Part shown: positions 1 through 11,136 of the stretch, in pieces
How the letters are laid out: each line of letters starts with the position of its first letter
How positions within the stretch are numbered: position 1 is the first letter of the stretch
Assembly (NCBI GenBank): GCA_963682025.1
Contig: OY821518.1
Coordinates: forward strand, 150,952,997-151,016,996
Reading direction: 5' to 3'
DNA length: 64,000 bases
Source: Cordilura impudica
Taxonomy: Eukaryota > Arthropoda > Insecta > Diptera > Scathophagidae
The notes under the pieces: generated by a model
Told to the model about the DNA's origin: nothing
Databases searched by the model: none
Seen by the model: the letters and a program-made list of their open reading frames with translations, nothing else
Translations under genes and position numbers: made by a program

Positions 1-154
1 GTACGAATTTAGATTATGAAGGTTTGTATCATATTTTTTCAAGTATTCATATTTTTCCAAGTATAATAATGATTCATTTGTCGATGTGTATAAAATGTAT
101 ATTCATTATTTACTGTCATAATTAGGTTAATAGAATAATAGTAAATTTTTGCAG
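1..154 (+). other. Probable intron end with 3' splice acceptor
   Basis: The sequence before 155 is AT-rich and has stops in the downstream frame (the last is TAA at 142-144). It ends in a T-rich stretch and a CAG at 152-154, a normal acceptor. The open frame of the next gene begins immediately afterwards, so the gene's first exon(s) probably lie outside the window. Inference from sequence pattern only. Confidence 0.5.
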
Positions 155-2505
155 GTGATGATGCATGTTCTACGTCAACTTCAAAACGAACTCCGTCTAC
201 GAGTAATGATACTGATAGTACCACGACTTCTTCGCTGCCACAGAATAACCATCACGAAAGTGAACTTCAAGCTACAATTCCAACAATAAATATAGAAGAT
301 AATGAGCATGGGGATATTGTGATAAGCGATGATCCAGGAGAATGGGTTATAAACGATTTCACCAGATATTACGTAGCTAACCATGGATGTAAACAAAATA
401 AAAATTTGGATTTCTCCGGTACAAAACGTGATTACAGCGATGGAACTTCAAGATGGCTGTCAGAATCACTATTTTTAAGAAAACTTATCAACGGTGAAAA
501 AGTTCCACGCCCATGGCTCATTTACTCAGTTAGTAAAGGTTCTGTATTTTGTGCAGCTTGTCTTCTTTTTGACAGAGAGTGTTCATTTAATGGCAAAAAC
601 GGATTTAATGATTGGAAACATGCAGGCGTTCGTGTTGGTGAGCATGAAAACTCAAAACATCATAAAAAATGTATGTTAACCCTTAAGCAAAGATCGGATA
701 CTAAGAACAGAATAGACCATGACTTAGTCATACAAACAGAGACAGAAATCTCTTATTGGAGAAATGTTTTAAGAAGAGTAGTCGCTGCTACTAAAGCCTT
801 AGCTTCTCGAGGGCTTCCATTCCGAGGAAGTGATGAAAAGTTTGGCTCACCAAATAATGGCAATTTTTTAATGCTGATTGAATTTCTTGCTTCTTTTGAC
901 CCATTCCTAGAAGAGCATATTCGAAAATTTGGAAATAAAGGATCTGGCAGTACAAGTTACTTATCGAAAACTATCTACGAAGAATTTATACAGCTTTTGT
1001 CAGTAAAAGTATCTTCTATCATAATTCAAGAAGTTAAATCAGCCAAATATTATGCTATTATTGTAGATTCCACACCTGATATATCTCACGTTGACCAACT
1101 TTCTTTTGTTATTAGATATGTGCAAAAAGATGGAACGCCTGTTGAACGCTTTCTGATATTTATTGAAAATTCTGCACATAAAGCTGAAGATTTGCTAGTT
1201 GCTGTATTGTCTATTCTTGAGTTTTTTGATCTTGACCTCGCAGACTGTCGAAGTCAGTCATATGATAATGCTAACAATGTATCAGGAATGTATTCAGGTT
1301 TACAGGCAAGAATTCATGAAATTAATGATCTAGCAGAACATGCTCCTTGTGCTGCTCATTCTTTGAATTTAGTTGGAGTTCACGCAGTAGAATGCGCACC
1401 AGAAGCTGCTTCATTCTTTAATACAGTACAAACTTTATATAACTTCTTTACTGCATCGACGCAGCGCTGGGAAATTTTACAATCTCATACCGGAAAAAGA
1501 ATCGCGTTAAAATCTTTATCTGCAACCAGATGGTCAGCTCGTTATGAAGCTGTTCATGTACTTAATCAATATTTCGACGAAATAATCGAGACATTGATTA
1601 TTATTGAAGAAGATATTGACGAAAATGCAATTACAAGACAACAAGCAAAAGGTATTCGTATTCAAATGGAGCGACTTGAAACAGCATTTATGCAAATATT
1701 TTGGCATTTTTTACTCTCGCGATTCAATGCTGTTAGTCAAAGATTGCAAAAAGTTGATTGCAGCATTGCTGACGTGATCGACGATTATCATGGTTTGATT
1801 AAAGTTGTTGCTGATACGCGAAATGAATTCGAAATCTATGAAAAAAATGCTTTAAATATTTCAGAGATTAAAGAATATAAAACAACAGTTTCTAGACAAA
1901 GGAAGAGAAAATTACATGCTGATGAATCACGGGATGGAGATGTGCAACTGTCAGGTCGAGACTACTTTAGAGTCAATACGTTTAATGTCATTCTTGACAA
2001 TCTGGATTTCGAATTACGAAAAAGATGTGTTGCGTATGAAAAGATACAGGAAAAGTTCTCAGTTATAATTGAATTTGGCAATTTGGATAATAGAGAGATT
2101 CGTAAACGAGCTGAACGTTTAAGAAAGATTTATTCTTCAGATCTTGAGTTCTCATTGGATGACGAATTCGTGCACTTCCATGCTTATTGCACTGAAAAAA
2201 CGATGGAAAATAATTCACCTTCCGATCTTCTGAAACTTTTGCGAGCAAACGACCTTTACACTGAATTTCCGAACGTAGAAATCGCATATCGAATATTTAT
2301 TACTTTAGCTATAACAAACTGTGGCGCAGAACGATCGTTTTCTTGTTTAAAAAGGGTTAAAAACTACTTTCGTTCTACAATGAGTGCAAATAGACTCAAT
2401 AGCTTAGCTATTCTATGCATCGAATCGGAAGTGCTTCAACGTTTAGATTGTGAGGATTTAATCGACCAATTCGCAACTCAAAAAGTCAGGCGTATTTGCC
2501 TGTGA
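155..2505 (+). CDS. ZMYM1/TTF-type zinc finger hAT transposase-like protein (last exon)
   Basis: The frame is open from the acceptor at 154/155 to TGA at 2503-2505, about 780 codons. An acidic, Ser/Thr-rich leader is followed by a TTF-type finger (FCAACLLF ... HENSKHHKKC, about 110-170 residues in), then a DUF4371/RNase H-like hAT core and a C-terminal hAT dimerisation segment (NCGAERSFSCLKRVKN). Likely catalytic acids are the D in AIIVDSTPD, the D in QSYDNANN and the E in NCGAERSF. ATRWSARYEAV and APCAAHSLNLV are also typical of the family. The family includes ZMYM1, P52rIPK-like and SCAN/ZMYM transposase-derived genes. No stop or frameshift is seen, so it is either a young autonomous element or a domesticated gene. 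No flanking hAT TIRs or 8-bp duplications were found. An in-frame GTG at 319 is an unlikely start; a spliced upstream start is better supported. Confidence 0.8.
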
Positions 2506-2529
2506 TAAAATTATTATATTATAATTATT

Positions 2530-2657
2530 GTGCTGTTTTTATAAGACGTTTGCCAAACGTCACTCAATCGTCTGTATGTTGTTTTTGTTGTTGTAACGGC
2601 AACAACAACATGCAGATGATTGAGTGACGTTTGGCAAACGTCTTATAAAAACAGCAC
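2530..2657. repeat. 128-bp near-perfect inverted repeat (foldback)
   Basis: Arms of about 55-60 bp, beginning GTGCTGTTTTTATAAGACG and ending in its reverse complement, meet around a short TAAC loop. Each arm contains a smaller palindrome, GACGTTTG-C-CAAACGTC in the left and its partner in the right. It starts 24 bp after the stop codon of the hAT-like gene. It could be a foldback MITE or an exceptionally long 3' hairpin of the gene's transcript. No clear target-site duplication. Confidence 0.8.
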
Positions 2658-2845
2658 ACATGAGTCAAGCTGAGTGCAAAATGTATAGCTCTAAGAACAA
2701 AAACAAATATTTTTTATGTCATATCAAAGTATATAATATATAATAAATTATTTGCAATACATTAGATATTTGAATTTTTAAAAATAATGAGGCGGCATTT
2801 TTTTCAGTGCCCAAGGGCGGCAAAAGTTTAAATCCGGCCCTGTAT

Positions 2846-2955
2846 AAGGATGACAAATATATAAATTTTATGGGGTCCAAAATTTTTTTTCTAATTATTA
2901 CAAACGGAATGACAAACTTATATATACCCTCTGCACACTGGAGTGGAGGGTATAA
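2846..2955 (-). mobile_element. DINE-1/Helentron-like fragment (family I), 5' end
   Basis: Reverse-oriented end of a repeat seen several times here: a TATACCCTCCAC-type terminus, a conserved stretch reading CATTCCGTTTGTAATAATTAG, and the GGGGTCC and AAGGAT blocks. It matches the longer copy at 6230-6992. Family assignment rests on resemblance to Drosophila DINE-1 structure. Confidence 0.55.
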
Positions 2956-4071
2956 CAACTCTACAACAGCAACAATGACAAATAGGAAAAAACTGTTTAT
3001 GTGTTAGTTTCGGTCATTCCCCAGTATGCATTGAAATATTATTTCTCCAATGTTGTGAGAAAAGTTAAGTTCTTAAATTGATGTCAAATGTAATTCTCAA
3101 CTTGGGTTGAACAATTTTTCTCCTTGTTTGCTTTCAACTTGACATCAAGTTGAGACTTAACATTTTTTCCAATCTTTGAGAAACATTTTTACTCTCAATT
3201 GGATATCCAACACTTTTCTCCACTTGAGACCAAACATTTATTCAACTTGAATACGATTTGTGTTAAGTCTGAGATATTATTTAAATATGTCATAAATAAT
3301 AAATTAAATTAAAAAATGCCAAAAAAGTACAAATAAATCATTGATATATTTTTAATTATTTCTGCTTTTTGTCGAATTTTTCAAAAAATGTACAACTAAT
3401 TAATTCATTTATTTTTAATTCTAGATTTTAAAAAATGTACATAATATGTACATTTAATGTTAAATATGTACATAGTAATGTTAAATATATAATGAAATTA
3501 AATTGAAACATTAAAAAAAGTACATTGTTTTCATTTCTAAAATTAGTATAATATTTTTTAATATGGCAATTCCGTACCTTCCATTTGATACCGATTGGAA
3601 ATATTTCTTTGCTATCAAGTTGAGAATCACAAATTTCTCAATTTGATAACTATGAAAATCGCCATATAAAAAATGTGCCTTTTAAGTTGAGAAGACTATA
3701 TTCGAACTATGGAGGGCATTTGAGAATTAACGTTGGAGATTTGAAAAATGTATTTGATCTCAAATGCACCTCAAGTTGATAGCAAACAAAAATGTTTATT
3801 GGGACATTTATTGTAGGGTCGTTTGCACACACACAAAAAATAGAAAATAAATTGTCAATAAGCAAAGCAAATGGCTTCGAAATTCGATGATGCCAGTTAA
3901 TCATTTTTTGTTCACGCGGAATTTATAATTGGAGGAATTTTTTTCTCGAGAAATGTATTTTCCGTGAGAAAGAAATTCCTTGAGAATATTCATAATTGGG
4001 ATGAATAACTTTTAATTGGAACTTTTTAGTCAGAATAAATCATAATTCTAGTTAGATATTGGTTAATATTT
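2956..4071. other. Non-coding AT-rich DNA with inverted CAACTTGA motifs
   Basis: No coding frame of note. About 3040-3250 and 3590-3790 contain many direct and inverted copies of TCAACTTGA / TCAAGTTGA, including a 20-bp palindrome made of TCAACTTGA and TCAAGTTGA around CA near 3130. The two clusters may be the arms of an old foldback element, but I could not fix its ends. Confidence 0.35.
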
Positions 4072-4619
4072 AATTAGAAAAAATATTGTGGTGGCATCTA
4101 CGCAATTATTGAGGCAGTCACGGAAAAATTAAATGCAAGTCTGTTTTTTTAAATATAACAAAAATGGATTTTCCCTTTAACAAAATATGGCAGAATTCTT
4201 TATAAATGAAATGCAAAATGGAAAATCAATTTTGTGCTAATTCTTAACAAAATTAATAAAATATATATATGTATTATTATATTTATTAATATTTGTAATT
4301 TTATTTGACACAATTTCACATACAGTTTTACAGATCAACTGTTTTAATTAGAAAAAATATTGTGGTGGCATCTACGCAATTATTGAGGCAGTCATGGAAA
4401 AATTAAATGCAAGTCTGTTTTTTTTAATATAACAAAAATGGATTTTCCCTTTAACAAAATATGGCAGAATTCTTTATAAATGAAATGCAAAATGGAAAAT
4501 CAATTTTGTGCTAATTCTTAACAAAATTAATAAAATATATATATATGTATTATTATATTTATTAATATTTGTAATTTTATTTGACACAATTTCACACACA
4601 GTTCTACAGATCAACTGTT
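4072..4619. repeat. 274-bp tandem duplication (two near-identical units)
   Basis: Units at 4072-4345 and 4346-4619 both begin AATTAGAAAAAATATTGTGG and end GATCAACTGTTTT. They differ at only a few positions and in the length of an AT dinucleotide run, so the duplication is recent compared with its surroundings. No coding content. Confidence 0.85.
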
Positions 4620-6229
4620 TTCAACTGATTTAGAAGTTTTCTGTTTTTGAAACAGTAGTGCCAATTTGAAACATTTTGTGATGTAATGAAAATCGCAGAA
4701 TAATAAGTTAATACACAATAAAAAATATTAAATTTTTAAGTTTTATATACATATTGCAATAAAAAAAACTTTGGTAAATTTACATTGAAGATGGTCAGAA
4801 ATGAATGAGAAAAAATATATAGACATTTTAGAAAAGCACATTTAATGTTAAACTTTATGCACAAAATATATGGGTTTTTGTTGTTTCGAATTTAACTGTG
4901 GCACTAAGTGAAAAGTTTTAGACCGATCGTATATTACATCTTGAGGATCCTCACCTAATATTTCCAAATATTTTAAATTCTTTTTAACTCATTTAACCTC
5001 ATTACGAAAATAGTAAAACAGTAAATATGGAAAATCCACGCACTTCAAAAAATTGTTTTCTATGAAATAAATTAAAGACATTTCATATTATACAATTTTC
5101 TTTCAAAAATGTATCAATTATTGCAAATTTGAAATTTGACATATAGTATTTGTACATATATTTGTATAGATTTCGCAGTATGAAAAGAACTATTATTTCT
5201 TTATTTAGAATATATGTAAGTATTGCTCGCAAAAAAATGCAACATCATGAATGAAACACATAGACGACTGCTGGCAGCAGCATTTGTAGTCGTATAGTCA
5301 GCTACTTGATTTTTCTGAATACGACAGCAACATATAATACAAATGCATTTTTATTTAAATATACAATTACTTTTACTTATTTAAAATGCATTAGTACAAC
5401 GTAAAAATAAATAAATTAGTTTAACGCCTTTTGATTATTAATGGAATTATAGCCTTTCATTTTGCGATTTTTTTTTTAAACAAAATAAAATATTTCATAG
5501 CACTAACTTCTTTTACATATTTTGTTATATTGTAAACACTATTTTTGTTTTGTAGCCAACAAAACACACTTGCAGTTTTTTTTTCTATTTGAAGAACATA
5601 TGACTGCCATTGTTGATGTTGTAGAGTTGTTTTTTTTTTTATTTTGTTTCGTTAACTCTTTTGTATTAAAGCACCTCCAATATATGTATCCATTTTAGTT
5701 TGCAAATTCAGTATATTTATAATTTATTACTTACAGCAAAATATAATAGAAACAATTTTATCAGTTATGCTTACGAAACTATATAAATAGACTTGAAGTT
5801 GGCTGCAAAAGCAGTAGCCTGTGTAAAGAACAAGTTAGCGACATGTAACTGTTACGTAACGTGTCAGCCTTTTTTTCACATGAAAAGTATTGGGACGTTC
5901 CGGTTACGTTCGGTAACTGTTTTAAATGATTTTCATGTAAAAAAAAACAACTGACTCGTTACGGTTACGGTTAGAAAACATTGACCTTTTATATGTATTA
6001 TAATGCTATGAATGCATTTATCTTTATTTTATTTTATTTATATATTCTTTTTTTTTTTGTATTGTATATTTTTTTTTTTTTATTATTATTACTATTTCAT
6101 TTAATTATTTTTTTCTTTAAATAAATTAATACATAAAAATTTGTTTTTTAAATTATTGGTGAACTTTTACTCCCTTTATTTACTGCCTTTATATTAACTG
6201 GTAGTGTCTGCTTGTCGACAAAATTTTGG
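4620..6229. other. Non-coding AT-rich DNA with one foldback
   Basis: No gene is seen. A foldback lies at about 5845-5974: GTTACGTAACGTGTCAG followed by a T run and ACATGAAAA is mirrored by TTTTCATGT, an A run and CTGACTCGTTACGG. One arm of the same sequence recurs near 13906-13946. Poly(T) tracts occupy 6045-6120. Confidence 0.4.
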
Positions 6230-6992
6230 ATCGATTTTTAGCCCCTTTCCCGTGAGCCAATCGATCTGAAATTTTGCATGCAGGCTCGTGGCAATGACAG
6301 AAATGATCTAACAAATTTTTTTAGTGATGCCAAAACAATGGAAACTTTTAAAATTTTCTACCAGAGTTCACAAAAAAATGTACAAAGGGTTTGTTTTTAT
6401 TACATTATTACCACAACGACCACAAAAACAACAAGTCCAGCTATGACAACAATGCAACATTTAGAATAACAACAGGAACAATATGGAAACATCATATTTT
6501 TCATTTTTTTTTTTAATTTTTCATAGATTTACCTGGACCTGTTCCACCGATTTTAATGATTTTTGAAGTAGAAATCTTCCCATGAATTTGGTGAATCATT
6601 CTCACTAAAAATTATCACCCTAGCTATCCTATTGAGGGCGTGATCGTGACAAGAACAACATAGAAAATTATATTTTTTCAAGACTTTTTTTAGTTCTTCA
6701 TTCAAATCTCGGGCCCTAATCGACCGATTTGGACGATTTTAAATAGCAAACTTTTCAGGATGTTAATGAATCATTTTTTATGCCAACGAGCACCCTAGCT
6801 GCCCGACTGATGCCGTCATCGTGATTTCCACAGACGGACAGACGGACAGACGGACATCGCTATATCAACTCCGGTTGTTATAAGGATCACAAATATATAT
6901 ATTTTACGGGGTCCAAATTTTTTTTTCTAATTATTACAAACGGAATGACAAACTTATATATACCCTCTGCAAACTGGAGTGGAGGGTATAAA
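6230..6992 (-). mobile_element. DINE-1/Helentron-like element (family I)
   Basis: Reverse orientation. It carries the diagnostic microsatellite (ACAGACGGACAGACGG at about 6830, i.e. GTCC/GTCT on the other strand), then CATCGCTATATC, AAGGATCAC, the GGGGTCC block, and terminates in GAGTGGAGGGTATAAA. Drosophila DINE-1 has a comparable order of terminal block, GTCY microsatellite and core. The left boundary is approximate. Confidence 0.55.
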
Positions 6993-7204
6993 AATATATA
7001 TAATCAATATTCTGTGATTTTTATAACATCGCAAAATGTTACAAATGCACAATACTGTTACAAATATCAAAATACTCTAAATAATATACGTATGTCCTAT
7101 ATTTGTATATCCATAATAACCGCAATTAGAAATAAATCGGTATATTATATTATTTAACTATTATTTATCAATGTTTTCATAGCATTCAAATTAATACATG
7201 TATA

Positions 7205-7372
7205 TAAAAGATAAATGCGCTCATAACATTATAATATATATAAAAGGTCAATTAGCTAAAAATTGTTTTCTCCTTATGCATTTCATTTGTATAAAATTCT
7301 GCAATATTTTATTTAGGGAAAAAACATTTTTTTTTTTTATTAACAAACAGTATCACTTCATTTTGCTCAGTG
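7205..7372. repeat. Dispersed repeat, copy 1 (partner at 13714-13860)
   Basis: A stretch containing CATAACATTATAATATATAT, then TTGTATAAAATTCTGCAATATTTT and a final CACTTCATTT. The same order of blocks occurs at 13714-13860, also downstream of DINE-like sequence. Non-coding; family unknown. Confidence 0.5.
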
Positions 7373-7380
7373 TGACTATG

Positions 7381-7517
7381 CCACAGTAGATGGCGCCACA
7401 ATTTTATTATATTTTAACATGAATATCCACAGCAGATGGCGCCACAATTTTATCATATTTTAACATGAATATCCACAGTAGATGGCGTCACAATTTAATT
7501 ATATTTAACATGAATAT
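7381..7517. repeat. Three 46-bp tandem repeats with CAGTAGATGGCGCCAC core
   Basis: Units start at 7381, 7427 and 7473 (46-bp spacing). Each holds CCACAG(T/C)AGATGGCG(C/T)CACA followed by an AT-rich spacer ending AACATGAATAT. The GC-rich core resembles published CTCF recognition sequences (CAGxxGGCGC). That resemblance is an inference; the repeat itself is plain. Confidence 0.8.
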
Positions 7518-7547
7518 CCACAATTTCAGTTAGTTATCAAATGCTTA

Positions 7548-8372
7548 AGGTGCTATTACATGATGTGTTTTTTACATATGTACTGTCAAATTTTCCCACA
7601 ACAAAAGTTGTACACATCGTGTGATACATATGAAACATTGTTTATGTACAATACATGAGGAAAGTCACATGTACATTTTTCAATTAAGGTGCTATTACAC
7701 GAACTGTTTTTTACATATGTACTGTCACTTTTTTTATCCATATGAAATTCCTCATGTCTGTCAAAATTGTCTTTTACATACGATTCATAATTTTTGCTAT
7801 CACACGTGCATATGCATTTCCGTATGACATAACCTCTAAATGTAAACAACAGCTGATTTAATTTGTGAATTTAAAAAAATTTATTGTTAAAAAAAAGGTT
7901 ATATATTTTTTAATTGTTAATTAATACTAAACAATTTATTTTTCTTTCAATATTAATCTTTAAAATTTACTCTGTTTTTCTTTAGCCACAAGCAGTGTTG
8001 TATTTTCATATGTTTGTCTTGCAAAAATAGAACCTGTTCTAATTGAAAAATGTACATGTGACTTTCCTCATGTATTGTACATAAACAATGTTTCATATGT
8101 ATCACACGATGTGTACAACTTTTGTTGTGGGAAAATTTGACAGTACGTATGTAAAAACATATCATGTAATAGCACCTTTAGAACAGGTAATATTTTTGCA
8201 AGACAAAAATATGAAAATACAACACTGCTTGTGGCGAAAGATAAACAGAGTAAATTTTAAAGATTAATATTGAAATAAAAATAAATTGTTTAGTATTAAT
8301 TAACAATTTAAAAATATATAACCTTTTTTAACAATAATTTTTTTTAAATTCACAAATTAAATCAGCTGTTGT
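7548..8372. mobile_element. MITE copy M1 (outer), split by a second copy
   Basis: The outer copy runs 7548-7686 and resumes at 8181-8372. It begins AGGTGCTATTACATGATG after TTA. It was opened by the insertion at 7687-8177. Its distal end is lost: from about 8388 to 8508 an inverted fragment of the same family follows, so the locus was also rearranged. Confidence 0.7.
7687..8177. mobile_element. MITE copy M2 (inner), TWA target duplication
   Basis: A complete 491-bp copy with TIRs AGGTGCTATTACACGA / ATCATGTAATAGCACCT, flanked by TTA at 7684-7686 and 8178-8180. Removing it restores the CAATT-A-GAACAGG sequence found uninterrupted in the copy at 37441. The 3-bp TTA/TAA duplication seen in several copies suggests mobilisation by a PIF/Harbinger-type transposase. 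No coding capacity. Confidence 0.8.
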
Positions 8373-8387
8373 TGTCACAGTCACTAA

Positions 8388-8508
8388 CAGTCACTTTTTT
8401 TATCCATATGAAATTCCTCATGTCTGTCAAAATTGTCTTTTACATACGATTCATAATTTTTGCTATCACACGTGCATATGTATTTCCGTATGACATAACC
8501 TCTAAATG
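8388..8508. mobile_element. Fragment of the AGGTGCTATTACA MITE family
   Basis: This region matches the internal part of copy M2 from TCACTTTTTTTATCCATATG to CATAACCTCTAAATG, in opposite orientation to the outer copy M1 beside it. Truncated at both ends. Confidence 0.7.
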
Positions 8509-8770
8509 AGGGATCGGCACACACATACATGCACATTTATGTTTGTGTTGGTTGTTTGTTTTTGAGCGTAATTTATTTTTCTCTCATTCCACCAGGGCTG
8601 CCAAGATTTATTTAACGCTGTCCCCAAACAAATTCGAAAAAAAGTCCACACAAATCGCCACGTGTAATATAAATATATTAATAAATAACATTAAATTTGT
8701 TATATTTAGCGTTACAAAAATGCTTAATGATTTGGATTTACAACTTTCGCGTTACCAGAAAAAAAAGAGT

Positions 8771-11009
8771 TTATATAATTTGATCACAGTTTTGCATAAC
8801 GTCATCAATATTTATTTTATATGGACAACATTTTATTCTGAGAAGATTTACGACATGTTCATCATTAAGTTTATTTCTGGTTTTACTTTTAATTATTTTT
8901 AATAATGAAAGTGAAGATTCGAATATATAAGTTGAACCAAACATTGAATACAGTTTATAAACTTCGTTTTTTGTTTTTGGATATATGTATATCCTCGTTA
9001 ACATATTTCCAGAACTCTTTTCCTTTTGTAAGTGGTAAAGCTTAATCTTTCCGCATTCTTATAAGCTATTCTTTAATGTCACTGGTTTGATTTTTAATAT
9101 TGCATAGCAACGCATTATCATGTAATTCTATCATATTTTTCAATTTTGATGAAATCATTAAAACGGTTGCTGTAATTTGTTAACAAATTTTCAAAAACAT
9201 TAACATATTCAGTTATTTTGCTACTTGAAAATTCATTGACAACTACTGAAGTTCGTTTTAAGCTCATCAAATTACTATCTTTTAGTTGCGATATTAATGA
9301 CTGTATTTTTATTTTGAATTGCTGAACTGCGAAAACCAGGTCAAATATGTTTTTGTTTCTACCTTGCAGCTGAAGGTTTAATTGATTAACTAACTCCGTC
9401 ATATCAGTCAAAAAAGCAAAATCTAGCAAGAAATTTTTGGCATTATAATTTGTAAGAATTTCGTCAGTGTCTTTCGACGGATTGTTTTCCAAATACGAAA
9501 TCACCTCTTTGCAAAGGGTAATAGCCTCTCGAGGCAACGACCTTTGCTGAGCCATCTAACTTCTGTGTGCATTAATAAATCGCCGTATTCAGCATGTATT
9601 TCATCAAGAAAGTTTTTAAATTTTCGATGGGTCAGAGAATTATGGCCGCCACGTATTTTGTTAATTACTTTTATGGCAACTTGCATAGTATTCAATAAAT
9701 TCAAGTTTTTTGTTAATAAGGCCTGTTGATGTATTATGCAATGAAATACGTATAAGTTGAAACCGTTTTTCAACCGTTTGCCAACCATTACATTGGCACC
9801 GTCAGTACATACCGAACAAAACTTATTTTTGTCGGCAAAAGAAGAAATCTCTTCATTTACCACATCGAAAATGGTGCTACCCTTAATATTGCCATGCTAA
9901 GCAACCATTATCAACATTTCTTCATGGATTTCGAAATTATTGTCAATAGTTCTTACGCATATGATCAACTGGCATATGTCATGAATGTCTGTGCACTCAT
10001 CTAAACAAATAGAAAAATATTTGCAATGAATTATTCTCTCTTTCATATTGGAATAAATGAATGCGCTAATATTTTCCGTACGCCGAGTAATTGTTCTAGA
10101 GGACATTAGGACATTATTAATAATTTTCCGCATTTCTGCGCCTGTTTCACCGAAAACTTCCAAAACCGAATTGCTCAGCTCCTTGTAGAATATACCATCT
10201 TCGAATGGACGGCAACGTTTAGCAAGTGCAGCGGCAATAACAAATGATGCCCTTCTTTTTAAAACACGATCAGGTAATTGATCACCCTGAGATTCTTGGT
10301 AATCACTAAAGCTGCGTTCACACTACGTGTTTTGCTTGTGTTTTTCTTAGTTTTTTAGCACGTGTAATTTGTACACATAGTGTGAACCCTTTCAAACATT
10401 GTTTATGTACAACACATTATGCAAGACATATGTAAATTTTTCAATTAGAGCAGGTTCTATTTTGGCAAGACAAACATATGAAAATACAACACTGCTTGTG
10501 GCGAAAGAAAAAAAGAGTAAATTATAAAGATTAATATTGAAAGAAAAATAAATTGTTTAATATTAATTAACAATTAAAAAATATATAAAACATATAACCT
10601 TATTTTTAACAATAAATTTTTCTAAATTCACAAATTAAATCAACTGTTGTTTACATTTAGAGGTTATGTCATACGGAAATACATATGTACGTTTGAACGC
10701 GAAAATATGAATCGTATGTAAAACGCTAATTTTGACACACACACTGAATTCCGTATGGATCGTAAAACTGAATTTACATATGGAAAATACACATAGTGTA
10801 AACACACCTTAACTATTTTTTCATAAAAAGGTTTTTAAGATTTACAAGTAATCCTCCCTATCATTATTTGATAATTCGTCATACTCGCTATGACATAAGT
10901 GATAATGCCTTTCTATAAAAAATTTATAACCACGCACCACAGTGCGTTGGCATACTAAGCACTCAGCTTTAACGAAAAAGTTTTCGGCAGATAAAAAGCA
11001 TTCTCCCAT
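8771..11009 (-). pseudogene. hAT transposase pseudogene (GTF2IRD2/ZBED/SCAND3-like)
   Basis: Reading from 11009 down: an N-terminal zinc-finger segment (AECLVCQRTVV ... RHYHLCHS), an interruption by the MITE at 10310-10809, then RRASFVIAAALAKRCRPF, the hAT core (FSICLDECTDIHDICQL with a probable catalytic D; CTDGANVMVGK with the second; HCIIHQQALL; HTEVRWLSKGRCLERL), a helical region (9118-9555), and the C-terminal dimerisation segment near 8771-9004 (YSMFGSTYIFESSLSLLK, IKSKTRNKLNDEHV). At least three frame breaks or stops occur (near 9530, 9896 and 9060), so it cannot encode a working protein. It resembles transposases behind the vertebrate GTF2IRD2 and ZBED5 genes. Confidence 0.8.
10310..10809. 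mobile_element. MITE copy M3, variant termini, inside the hAT transposase
   Basis: 500 bp, flanked by TAA at 10307-10309 and 10810-10812. The ends AGCTGCGTTCACACTA / TAGTGTAAACACACCT differ from the other copies, but the interior (AACACTGCTTGTGGCGAAAG, the AATAAATTGTTTAATATTAA block and CATTTAGAGGTTATGTCATA) is the same family. It splits the zinc finger from the rest of the hAT transposase. Confidence 0.8.
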
Positions 11010-11136
11010 TCTAAATTAAACATTTTGTTCAGTATTGTCTAGTAAGTAGCTACTACACAACCTGCTCATAGGAATTATATATTTATAGGAATTATATATT
11101 ATATATTTTATAATTATAGGAAAATTGGCAACCTTG

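Larger units (their letters stand above)
8593..11136 (-). mobile_element. hAT DNA transposon, decayed
   Basis: Proposed ends are CAGGGCTGCCAA at 8593 and TTGGCAACCTTG at 11125-11136, an imperfect inverted pair typical of hAT termini. They enclose the minus-strand transposase remnant at 8771-11009. A matching 8-bp target duplication is not visible, so the ends are tentative. The element was later opened by a 500-bp MITE. Confidence 0.45.

Noticed and set aside
7381..7517. CRISPR-like array
   Set aside because: Only three units, spacers are near identical to each other, and the window is eukaryotic.
8543..8902. 119-codon plus-strand frame
   Set aside because: It lies antisense to the hAT C-terminal dimerisation segment, spans the proposed element end, and has no recognisable domain.
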